From Anticarsia gemmatalis (taxonomy: Eukaryota; Arthropoda; Insecta; Lepidoptera; Erebidae): a stretch of DNA of 64,000 nt. Shown in pieces: positions 13,141 to 25,800 of this stretch (position 1 is its first letter; the number at the start of each line of letters is the position of its first letter). The stretch spans positions 3,907,001 through 3,971,000 of the forward strand of contig NC_134755.1 of NCBI RefSeq assembly GCF_050436995.1, read 5' to 3'. Below the pieces are notes generated by a model. It ran no database searches. It worked only from the letters and a program-made list of their open reading frames with translations, and had not been told where the DNA came from. A program made the translations under genes and the position numbers.

Positions 13141-13580
13141 CTTATCCTCTAGATACTAAAGAATACGACAATGATAATAAGTTAGTTAATAGAAACGTAG
13201 AAAAATATCTGTACAAAACTTATCGGTATTATGTACCTATAATATTCACAAAAGTGAAAATTCAAATATCAGGTTTCTTAGGACTTAGTCCGTAGCACGA
13301 CCTAGCACCATTATTCAAGGCGATCTAGAAACATAACTTATCAGCTATCATAAATTATAAGCAATTATAATATAGTATTCTGCGAGTCTAACATCTAATG
13401 GATGCAACTGACCAATAAAGGGTAAAATTCTAAATTTTATCAGGTATCTAACTCTAATCGGAAGAAATTGTTATTTCTTCAATATTATACACAAAAGTTA
13501 AGAAGATGTGATAAATGAGCTACATATGAAATATTTAGCATCTAAGAACAGTCTTCGGTAGGATTTTGAATGTGATTGGG

Positions 13581-13820
13581 TCAACCGTCCCGGGAGTGGT
13601 GTGGGTGAGGTTGGGATCCTAAGAGCCTGAGTGCCATCCACGCTGCGAGGGAATGTGAGGCGGGGGCTGGAGACACTGGCGGTGGTGGTTGAACAGCCAT
13701 CCGTGATCGAAGCTTCTGGAGCATGACTGCTGCAGCCAACGCCGCGCCAGCCGCAGCTCCTGCTGCTGATGCGAAGAGAGCACCAAAACTAACTGCGCCC
13801 ATACAAATTCCGTAGACAAC
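13581..13820 (-). CDS. Gene 2, coding exon 10: transmembrane helix and tail
   Basis: The acceptor TGTTCAG precedes a phase-0 start (Val-Val-Tyr) and the stop TGA is at 13583-13581. It encodes 79 residues: one hydrophobic segment very rich in Ala and Gly (for example AAGAAAGAALAAA), a basic stop-transfer (KLRSR) and a Pro/Ser/His-rich cytoplasmic end. The helix with small residues every fourth position could pack against another helix; this is inference. Confidence 0.85.
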   Translation of the reverse strand, partial: VVYGICMGAVSFGALFASAAGAAAGAALAAAVMLQKLRSRMAVQPPPPVSPAPASHSLAAWMALRLLGSQPHPHHSRDG

Positions 13821-16800
13821 CTGAACAGTACATATTCTGAATTTAGTAAAGATAATAAATACATTTGAGCAATTCACACATGGTCATATTAGAATCCAAA
13901 TGAAGCCGCAACTAAGTATCATAATTCAAATAGCAATGTCGATGAATAGAGGTGTAAAGATAAAATAAATATCTTCAATAGTTACCTCCTCCCGAATCCT
14001 TCCACTAAACACAGTGACGGGTTCTCTCGAAGGTCCGAAAGCCAGATCAGCTTCAGATACCACTTCGTATATGCCAGATACACCAACATCAGCAGATCTT
14101 CCTTCACGCACAGTTCTTCGTTTACGCAAAGACCTGGGACCGGCGACTGCGGGACCCATAGGTTTGGCAGGAACTATACCTTCGCCTGAGGGTTCTGGTT
14201 TGACGTTCGTGCCAAGATTGCGAGGTCCATGTGGGAAACGATCGCGGTCTACTAGGTTGGTAGGACGTTCCTGGAAGAAACAGTCAAGTTAAAAATGTTT
14301 TAAAGAAAACAAATATTCTCATTATAAGATTTTTAGAAGTATTGAAGTATTTAGTGTTTTATAAAGTTTATCTTTAGCTAAAAGTTGATAGTTTACAGTA
14401 AATCGATTAAATAATCTACTTGTAATTTTGTAAAAATAAAAACACCGTAGATATGACAGTCAGACTGTCAGTGTTTTTCTGAGGTTTTTGGTCTTAGTAA
14501 CTATTATATGGCCAATTATTATGTTTATTCCCTGCAAATCCTCAAAAAGTCATGTCGCAGTACTTACAGTGAAAGGCCTAGCAAGAGCTTCGACCAGTTC
14601 TTCGACAGCGGACATATGATCGGTATCGGGTTCAATGACCGGTGCAGGCGCTCGTTGCGGTAGAGGAGCAGGCGCCGGTACTGCATCACCCGACACTTCG
14701 TCACCGAATGCCTCCTCGAGAGGGAGACGGATCTCGTCTGATAGACCACCGTCTTCGGCTGAGGAGTCACTGTAAAAACAATAAGGAGAATGATTGTAAA
14801 ATTAAGTTTTTTGATCACATACTGCATTAGTATTTAGAAGGGTTATTGTATGAGATAAATAATTCTGGTTAGTACGTATGCATTATTAATTTAAGATGCA
14901 GTTTTTCTAATGCAACATAGCTTCATTACATTTTTTTTTTAGTTTTATTAGTAATGGTTAGTTATAACGATTAGAACGGCGATATTTTTGTATAATAAAG
15001 CGGCCCGAGATATATCAGAAATTATTGTGAAAACATCAATTAATTGAGTAAAATCGACCTAATAAAAAGCATTAGATGAGTAAGTATGTCTAAATAACCG
15101 AGTATATGTAAACTTGACCAAAAGTATTATTTCTCTGCCTTAATATAATTTGTAGCAACTTACTTGATATCATTATGATCTTGATGGGTCCTGTCGTCTT
15201 TTCTGTCCAAAGCGGCATGTCTTTGCGGAGTAACGCCTGCGAGCTGACAGTGGTCCAAACAGCCGTGCCTGCAGATCTCCACCTTACATCTGATGTGAAC
15301 GCTCAACGCATCAGGAAACTTGAACGCGTGGAAGAACGCGTATGTGATGACTGTTGCCCGTTCATCGGCTGCTTTGGCTTTTAGGAACCTGGAAGAAAAA
15401 GTACGTTGAATTAAGATCTTTTGATGTAGAACTGATCTGAAGAATAAATCCAACCGATGGTCTTAGCGAATGAAATTTGAAATCTCAAGATTGACTTTAA
15501 TTTGCAAGACTACAGTTCGTAAATGGCACGGATTTTCGCTCAAGAGATCTCGACTGGGAATAGGCTTAGCCGAAATACGTTACCCGGCGGCATTGTTTAA
15601 AAGCTGTTTTTTATATTCTTTGTATTCATCAACGATTCTTAAAAATTAACTCTACTCTACTAACTGGCACAAGACACCAAAAATGTAGTTACCAAATAAA
15701 ATAAGCAGTGCTAAGTAGTAAGTAGCACCTTATCTAATTGAATGTTTTCTATGAATCAATCAATCAAGTATATGAAATCGTCGGCATTCATACTAATTGA
15801 ATATATTAACATAATTTTCAAGATCAATGACCCTTGTTTGTAAGTCTTTTCAGATTCTCTATAATATTGAAATGGGTGTTGAAAATATGAATCTTGTTTT
15901 TGAGACCTTATTCAATTTAAGGGTATGGTGTCAAACGGTAAAGGAGCGGTGCGTACACTTAAATTCAAAAGGCCCTAGGTCTTCAGAGATTAATAGTCGT
16001 TTCTGTAGAGTGAATGAATTTATCTGTATATTGATCTTACCTTGATATCATCTTAGGTCGCAACACACATCCATATTCATCTGACAGTTGAATCACATGC
16101 CCGGAGCCGTCGGACGCCGCGCAAGACTTCACTCGCATGTCGAATTCACCTGGAAGTCCAAATACATACTTTTAAAAGTTACTCATTTATTTTAACTTAT
16201 ATCTTTTTTAATGTGTGTACTGGTTTCTGGGTATTATGTTTATAAAAAGATTAAGAATGAATTCCTGCGCTTTAATAAAGAGGTTCGAATGGCGAGCAAG
16301 GAAAATGTATCACAACCCTACTATATTTAATAAATGATAGTATTCATTCATGCCATTTCAGACAACTTACAAATTATTTTAATTCTAGTTTCGATACTCT
16401 TTTGCATTGCTCGAACTCACTTAAGAAAATTGCAGACTAAAAAAAAACATTAAGTTAAGTTAAGTACTTAAAGACAGCCAAAAACATTTCCCAGGCACAA
16501 AAATAACTCAACAATAAACCACGAAACACGGTCCTCAATATTATTGCATTTAAGTGGAAACTAAACAGCCAACATAAACAAAGATCGTTTAACAAAAAGG
16601 ATGGGCAAACACCACGAGTCAACAGAATAAAGTCAAGCCATCGCACGCGCCACCACACCTTAGAAGAGAATTTTATGACGCAAGTCTTGGGAAAGTGTTC
16701 AATATGACTAATGTACAGGGAACAAAACATGTTTTATATTCATAATAGGTATGAAAAGAAATAAGGTAAGGTACAGGTATTAATTTCCATCATTCTATGT

Positions 16801-19800
16801 TATCTCCGTTTTTTGTAAATTGTAGATAACGCGACTGTGTATTTTCTAGAGTAAAACCACATTAAACAACGAACTTAACGAAAAGTTATAAATAGTTGTA
16901 AGTCGAAAACGAGTGATTTCAAAGATTCTTTTATGGTCTATTGTAAATTTCTTACTGATTTACTTTTAAAACGTATAATATAATGTTGAGAACCTCTTAG
17001 TTGCTGTGCATTAAATTCGATAGGTACGTTTAAGCAAATGCAACGTAAAGACCGATGATGTATAATATTTTTAAAACATTTGTCTACCTTTCGGTATAGA
17101 TACAATGTCAAGATAACACCTAACACTTTGTTTCAGAATCTACAAAGATAAAACGATTCACCTGTCTATTACACTAATAATTTCTAAATAATTCCCAATA
17201 AAGCCATTAGTTCAGACAATAGATAACTCATAACGCACGATTGCAAACAACTCGAATCAATTGAAACGTAATTAATGTGTTTTTCTTTTGAGAAGTAATC
17301 CATTGTTCATTATTATACTCACGGAAGAGCTATTAATGATTGCAATGGATATTGAGAACACTATTTGTTTGATTTTAATGAAGACGATATCTTACTATTT
17401 ACCAGAAAAGTTTCCGCTTACTCTACGTTTTAATATTAACAGTATGTTCTGCTAAATTCATCAAATTGTGTCAATTTATTATAATTTACTAGGAATTAGA
17501 TTGACTTTGTCTCAATTTAGTGTAGTACCTAATATATTTTTATCACAGCAAAAATTGGTAACTGAAAAGGATTTGACATTTTTAATGAGATGTTAAAATA
17601 GATTTTTTTTAAGTGTTATTTCAGCGATTCATTTGATTAACGTCCTGTTTCTTCATCACATGTTTAATAATACGGCAAATATTATTAAATTTATGTTTAG
17701 ACACGTGACGTAAAAATATACAGGTAATAGTTGATTATAACAATTTTGCTGATTTATCGTGTATCTAACCGAAATATTTCCCTACGTTTGCAGCATTTGG
17801 ATTCTAAAAGCATTAAAACAATACTTGTTCCACATAACAACCGTCAGTCGTCAATAATATGCATTTAAAAGTGATCCATGGAGTTCTTCGTCCCATAGTC
17901 GCGGGTCCGTTAAGCAAACTCCACAGTACATATTTGTCCAGTTCACTTTTTACAATTACTCTGAACCGTTATCGTGTAAACACTGTCATTACCCTGCTAG
18001 TGATTTTACGAGTTTCACCGGTATATGTATTACGGAAATTTGTTTTGTAAAGTTTAGTTTTTGAGTACAAATATGGGTGAGTGGAAGGAAAACTCGTTTT
18101 GTACAATGTATGTGTCGTAAATTTTTCTTTGAGTGTTGAGTTGTTAAAGACGTTCTTCAAAGATAACTTAGTCAACTTAGTGGTATTTGAGTTATACAGT
18201 TTATGGCTACAAGGCTTTTGACAGTCAATTTTGTCTACAGAGTTCCTAATTACAGTTTTGACTGCATCGAAGGCTTATTCCCCCTTAGACATGTATCTTA
18301 GTTAAGAACAGTTAAGATAAGATTATATATTTTTATACATAACAGTAAGTTGAGTACAATTTTTTATTCCTAATAAGTATATAAGTCACATAGAACTTAA
18401 TTTTAAAATATAATTTTAAAACGATCTCCAGAGATTTACTTCTAAAATACGATCTCCAGAGATTTACTTCTAAAATAAAATCATATCAACCATTATATTA
18501 TCTAAGAGATAAGTGGGCGTTTCAATACATTCTATTAAATGTTGTACCAGATTATTCGTATAAGAATTCACGTTAGTTCCATACTGATATTGTCAAATCA
18601 TTTTAACAGCTTTGATGTTATGGTTATGATGTATAATAAGATTTTATGTGCCATAAAACCTCCTACAAAAGATGAAACGTACTTTATAGATCGTACAAAA
18701 AACTTTATATCTTATCGTATCTTTCGTATTATATAGGTATAGTTTATTTTGTATATTTATAAGTTATGAACAAGAATGAAATTTTGTCATCGGTTTAAGA
18801 ATCTAAGTTTCAAATTTCTGATAACTGACTGTAGGTGTCATAATCAAATAACTTAATAACTACTTCTGTCAAATCATTTTTAGTAAAGAAGAGTAGGGTT
18901 GATTACATAAAAAGCACTTATAAAATTGAAATTACTTATATTCAATTACTTTTAATCTAATCAAACCTATTTGACAATGTCTTAGTTTTTTTATTCAATT
19001 TGGTCGTGACCACACAGGTGCATTCTATTCAGATTACCCTAATACCACACTACCGTATAAACAGATCATTTATAAAATCTCTAAACATAAACCAAACCTG
19101 TTCAAAGCAGTTCGATAGACCGTAAACTAGATAATAGTTCTCTAATACCAATCTATCCAGTACTTACAGGTCATTATTGTTTCATAAAAACCTAAATAAA
19201 TAAATAAGACGTGTTTTTTACGACCCAATCTATTTCGACAACACACTTTATAGGTTTTTATGCACATATAAATACATAAAACACTCATCAAGGAAATAAA
19301 TCGATGAAATTACGACATAAATCAATGATTCGAGTCATCAAAGTCGGCGAATGACCAAACATAGCTTCAAATTGACACAAAACATCTTAATTTGTCATTA
19401 TTAAGACCTTATTTGTAGAAAATTTGAATGACAAGCCTAAATCAAATCCCACGGTTTAAAACTAACGAGAAAAAGTTCCACGGAAATGAAAGCAATAAAA
19501 AATTGATGAAACACACATACGAAATAATTTTCGCGTGTTTTGGGAAGACAATGGACAATTTTGAAGGCTTCTTTGTAGTAATTATGAGGGTTAAGCTCGA
19601 CTAACTGTACAATTATGTTTTGATTATGATACTATTATGTTCCGACATTGAAAGTTCTCTTTTCGGCATTCTATGGGAATGCCATTTGTATGAAAGTGTC
19701 ACTATTTTATTGCAGTTGCAGCACTGACATAGATTGAAACTTCCTATTGTAGATTCGCTTTTACGATGGGTTTGTCTTATTTCTATGACAAAACAATTGT

Positions 19801-22800
19801 TTACGCTCACGAACAATATCAACAGAGTTCAGCTTCTTTAGCGATATCTTATTCCAGTAAAAAGTCTTGTTCTTATCTTTCTTTTTGCCCTGGTGTCTTA
19901 CTGCTTTCTTGACCTTGTTTTGTGACATGAATAACTACACCTGTCCTATTTAGGACTCAACTACAAAAATAAATCAATTATGGCCTGAGTCTATCTATTG
20001 CACATGATTCAAGTGGCGTCAGAAAGAGGAATATTTGTAACTAGCTGACCCGCGCAACTTCGCTTGCGTCACATAGGAGAGTCATCATTGTCCCGTTTTT
20101 GTAACATTTTTCACTGGTACTCTGCTCCTATTGGTCGTAGCGTGATGATATATAGCCTATAGCCTTCCTCGATAAATGGGCTATCTAACACTGAAAGAAT
20201 TTTTCAAATCGGGCCAGTAGTTCCTGAGATTAGCGCGTTCAAACAAACAAACAAACAAACAAACTCTTCAGCTTTATAATATTAGTATAGATGACGGAAC
20301 ATCATCGTTCCTGACTTAAAACTTAATTTTTGTAGTGGCTGAGGCTTTTAAATCACTACAAAATTGGAATATTTTCGTGTTTAGGAGACCTAATATATCT
20401 TACCTCGGTAATCGTTGATGGCGACGACAAGTGTGAGGGTGGAACCTAAAGGGACGATGCCTGAGACCGGCGGCGCCCATGGACCCTTGCCTGCTTGGAT
20501 CTCCATCCAACAGTCCACGTTGTCTCCTAAAAGAATAACAAAACATGATGTATGTAAAATTTACCTTTAATTCACATGCTTATTTAAATTACCTAAAGGC
20601 TTTTGCACTGCACGCCGTGTACAAATTACGTCATTACAATTTTTTTTTAATTCAATACTAGAAATCTTAATTACTACCAATAAATATTTTTGGCTCAATA
20701 TTTAAATAAACCAATCAAGAGGTGTTATTACAGATCAAAAATGAAGCTGTTACGTGTCTGGCATTAATTTTATACAATATTTTTAAAGAATGTATAACAA
20801 AATGTAAGTCCTCACCTCTGAAATCCAACTGCACAACATCTAGATCAGCAATCACCATGGGCGGCTTAGACGCAGTCTTCTCATAGTCATTGAACCATTC
20901 ACAACGTAATCTCTTGGCTTCATCCCATACTTCTAGCAGGTCCTTGTCGTACTGGACCACCACCGTGTTCTCATAGAACTGGCCGTGGAGGTCTGGAATC
21001 AAAACGAGAAAAAGTTAAAACAAAAATTGAAAATAACGTTTGCGTGGATCGACATTCAGCTACATAAAGATAAAATTTTAATTGAGCTCTAGGCATCAAT
21101 TTATATTGTGAAGATATTGTTTTATTTGACATAATAACAACAAATATTTATTTATTTATGCTTTATTTATGTTTAAGTTATTAAGTAAAATGTCTTTTCT
21201 TACTTATAAGAAATTAAATATTAAAACAATAGGTGGTCTTTTCTAAATGGGTACATTCGATTTTCAGAATTTATTAAAGAGGGACTTTTATAGCAGATTT
21301 TATTGGACTACCATGTTTCCACAGTTAGTCGTTAATAACTTAAATCAATTAAACGATAATCAAAATTATACTAATTAAAACAAGATAAAGTAAATTAATA
21401 ATAATTATTAAACTAACCCTAACGAGAATTTAATACGTAGCAGAAACGGAAATATTCCCAATGAAGGAAATTATACGATGTATTTGACTTTAAGTTTATG
21501 AAGGCAAATGATTAGAAATATTTTATTACGTGAGAAAATTGTGGGAACTTTATGGGATGTCTTTAAATTTTATTATCGTATATTTAATTGCATTTATAGT
21601 TTCAACTATTCAAACATATGATTAGGTTTTACAGATTTGCTGTGTGTCACGCACATAAAATTTTATGACCCACTGCTTGTGTTTAGGTAAACACTAATTA
21701 ATGAACAATCAAAGTTAAAGATTTTGTTTCAAAAGTCTTTAATTCTTAAATCCTTATTATTGCTAGGGCTGTACCTACGCGGATGTACTCACGCAAAAAG
21801 TGGAAGTCGCCCGAAGAACGCGGATCGAGCCAGTGGTCGCGGGTCGACGTCACACAAGCAAAACTGACCCCTAAAGACTTCTAGCTAACTCCCTTTCAGT
21901 ACAGCGATCCATTAGGACATTAATCTTCCGAGTTTACGCGCGCTTGACATATTCAGACTCTATGTCATACGGTTTAAAATCGTTTTCACATTGTCACCCG
22001 GAATACATTTCGCTTCGAGCACTTAAAGTCGAAATTACTACGTCATTGCTGGAAGGAAATACACTTGAAAGTAGTGGATTGAGGGATGGCGTCTCGGAGT
22101 CGGGATGCTGAAGAAAAATGAGCTTTATGCGCAGTGCTATGCGGTCGGGCGGGTGGCGATTCCGAGAAACAATGCGCGCGCGATGTTCGCAGAAGGAGCG
22201 GGATGCATGCGCCGTCCGTTACTCCATACTGACCATAGTGGACTCGACTAGGAATCGGCATGAGAAAAACTCACTGACTTTGTTGAAATGGGACCGATGT
22301 GCCGTAAAACTTGAATGCTGGCGATTTATTGCGAAATTGTTACGAATTACCGATAGTTACTGGGAATCTAAATGCGATACACGATCGAGTTTTACGATAT
22401 ATGGTAATCTGCGCCCTAACTTAGTGACGATGGGTGCTTGTGTTCACAGTAACAGAATTACGACAAACCGACTGCAATTATTGCAAGCATCTGGGAACAA
22501 GACGAGTTAGTACTTAGCACTAAACTGTAAGTTAATGATACTCTTGTCTTGGTGTTAATAAGGTATGCACGGAAGAATAAAATATTCTTAAAGAACCACA
22601 TGAAGCATACATAATGTAAGGTGATTGTAGTAGAAGACATGACATGACCATTTTCATATCGAAATGGATAATGAGGCTGGTTGTAGATTACAAAATCGAT
22701 TTGACAATTAACTTCAATTCGATGTTAAGTATAAATCTGCCATTAGCATTTCTATAAAAAAGCTTTTAGAAAACTCATTAACAAGATAATTTTTAATCAA

Positions 22801-25800
22801 TAATAAAAAATAATGTTCTAAAGGTTTATGTCCCTTCATATGAAATTACACTGTAATGATTGAAACTTTATGTTTATACCGTTAAGTAGAAAGCTTGGAG
22901 GTGTTATATGGGTGCCTGGAAGTTCCCGTAATAGCTAGAAGAATATAAGGTAAAAAAATAGATAAAAGTACTGCCGATCGATTCAAGTGCTAATTGAAAA
23001 ATGTATTACTTATCTAATAATGAAATAACGCTGAACAGTTTATTTGTTTATTTGTTTGAATGCCTATATAGTCACTGGAATTGCCAGTCTGAGAAAAAAA
23101 AGTATTTTAAGTATCGGAAACACACAATACAAGCAACAATGAGAAACCGAAAGTGTAAAGTAGAGTAACTGAGTAGTATAGCAATCTTAAACATTTAATT
23201 CGTGTCCCGAGGTTATTATGTAAGGAATCCTTTAAAAGTAGGCACTACTCCTTATGTCGAAGGCAAAACTCCAGTTTACGTCAAATTACACTGCAGGCCA
23301 ATGCATATTAAACATTTGTCACCACTACACACTTTAATTTGATGTTCCGGTCTAAGGTCAAATTACACTTGAGGCCAAATTTATTGCAGCAGACGAGCAA
23401 ATTAAATTATAGTACCGATGAATGTTCTGGGGTCAGTGGTCATAAACCTTTTAATCTGTTTTATCGGTCCATGCGTGTGGGTCGATCGGGTTTAAATCTG
23501 TTGTTCTCTTGACTTCGCTTTACGATCCTTTCAAAGTTGTTGATTTGCCGTTTAGATTTAGTTGTAAGCAGTGCTTTTATGTTGAATATACCTGGCTTAT
23601 ATCTGATTTTGGATCATAGGTTATAAAACCATTATTTCTGAGGATATATGTATATATTATAACTATTACTGTTATATTAATGTATTTTTATTTTCCCAAT
23701 AATATTTGATCGCGTTACATATTTTGGATGTTGAAATAATTAGCTGCGTGTTTAATTATAGTCAGGGTTTACGTTATTTTAATTATAATTTAATATTTAT
23801 TATAATATCTATAATTTAATTGTCCAGAAGCCGAAGTAATTTTGTTTGAAAAATGTATAGAACTTTATTAGCCAATACTTGTGTTTATTGCTTTTCACAG
23901 TCTTTTAGTAATTACTGTAAACTATTAATTTTCAGTACGAAAATTATGTGATTACAGAAATTAATCATCATTAACAAACGAATGGTAGAATATCAAATCT
24001 AATTAATTATCACTACTACTAAAATATTAACTGTGAAATCAATCAAGAGAAAAGTTATAAGTACTTTCAATCATTACTGTCTTGGCAAACAAATTAACCC
24101 AATACGGGATTCGGAAAAATAATATATATGTACATTCAAATTTTTTTCTCAAACTTAAAGAAAAGCTTCGAATTAATCGAAATACACAGTCAAAGATCAA
24201 CTTCAAGTCTAGCCATAATTTTAGAAACATGCGTCTACATATTTATAACGCCATAAATCTTTAAAAGAAAATTTGAATTCATAATTTGAATCGTCAAACT
24301 GCTTTAATATGACAATAAATTAAACCTTATAGAAATTCGTATATATTTAAAGATTAGATTTACATTCGTTAAAAAACAGTAAAACAAATATATTATTATG
24401 CTAACTGAAACAATGGCTTTTTATCTAAATCTGAAATGACTTTCATTCAACTACATTTTGTGGCAGAAGGGTACCTTTTATATTTTAATTATGCGCTAAC
24501 TAAATACCTATTACACTGTCAAAGATCTTCGAAAATGACAGCCGGGACCCACAATTTAACGTGCCTTCCGAAACACGGAGGAACTCGATATGTGTAAGAT
24601 GGTCACCCATCCACAGAATAACTTCGGCAAGCATAGCTTGACCTCAGAGATCGATCCGCGCGGCTGTTGTTAACTAAGCCACGAGCCTTTGTATTTTAAC
24701 CGAGAAATTTAATTGAAACTAAATCATTCCATTGATTGCTTACTTCATTTTTTATACAAAATAGCCTAATAATTAGCGTGGTCATAAGATGTATACAACG
24801 CAAAAAACTATATATTTTGAAAACTCTACTCTGTGAGAAAGTTGTAAGTGAATGACATGTTTATAGTATATACGTCAAAATTAGCGACGTTTCGTTAATT
24901 AGACATAGGTTGTAAACGTTTTAGCGAACAATACGATTGTTTTGTACTTCAGTTTCGTAGTCCGAAGGTATTTTTTTATTAGCTCTGTGCTATGAGACTG
25001 TTGTTTTAATTTTATCTGCCAGTTTTATGTATGTACTTGTAAGTTTCCGTAAGTACTTGGGAAATAAGTTTGTTTTAAATTAAAGGCTAGTTACTTGAGC
25101 TTTGGACAAAGTAATTTCGTAGTTTTTTATGATTTGGATATTGCACGAAGAAAATAAAATTAGTAAAATTTTCTTTGATTTGTCCAAATAAAAGAAAATT
25201 GTTGCTCTTTTGCCAAGGATGTTATCACTTTGTATTTTTCCATTTCAAGTAAATACTAGATTCAATGTCAAAGCACTAATGATGAAAGTAAAGCCAACAA
25301 AGCTAGTTATAAACAGGAACGGTTCGTTTTTATTAATATACTGCATGTTGGTTTAAAGTTTAAAAGCAGCACAAAACCTACCACAGAAATGAACTACTGA
25401 ACTAAATAATATAATCGGCGTAAACAAAAATAGTGTACCTTACCGTTATAAAGACTAAAAATAGTAAACATTTAAAACACCATGCAGTACTCCAATTCAC
25501 ATAGAAAACTCTTAAGGACGTGCATGAAGAATCACAGAACGATAAACGATAAATCGATTTGTTTAAACGATTTATTATATCGAGTAATTGCGCAAGTTCG
25601 CATCATTAGGTATCGGATATATTTATTGATTTCACGCCACCGCTCACGGTCTATTTATTCTTAACTGACCGAGACGGGTTAATTATTTCTACAATGTGGA
25701 TTTTAGTTGTGAACTTTGCGTTTCTTGTAATTGATCCTTTTGGTTTGTTTGTTTTGTAGTAAAAGTTGTTTGCGAGACATTTAAAGTTTTTTGTCGGTAT

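Larger units (their letters stand above)
9766..13580. other. Intergenic region between two convergent ZP genes
   Basis: This stretch holds the 3' UTRs of gene 1 (from the left) and gene 2 (from the right), plus a Helitron-like insertion at 11121-11374 and a non-LTR tail fragment at about 11391-11490. The rest is AT-rich, with no open frame that resembles a protein. Confidence 0.7.
16150..20403. other. Intron 5 of gene 2
   Basis: About 4.25 kb of AT-rich intron. It contains a perfect 28-bp tandem duplication at 18421-18476 and a Helitron-like element at 20041-20291. No coding sequence or structured RNA was recognised elsewhere in it. Confidence 0.8.

Noticed and set aside
18421..18476. CRISPR-like repeat
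   Set aside because: Two adjacent units without spacers in a eukaryotic intron; a simple tandem duplication.
21871..21877. Alternative acceptor 7 nt further in (GGGTCAG) for the candidate cassette exon
   Set aside because: It would make a 71-nt exon that breaks the reading frame, so the 78-nt version is preferred.
22118..22510. 130-codon open frame on + strand
   Set aside because: The longest stray frame, but Arg-rich composition follows from CpG-rich DNA. No domain, and the splice signal nearby points to the - strand.
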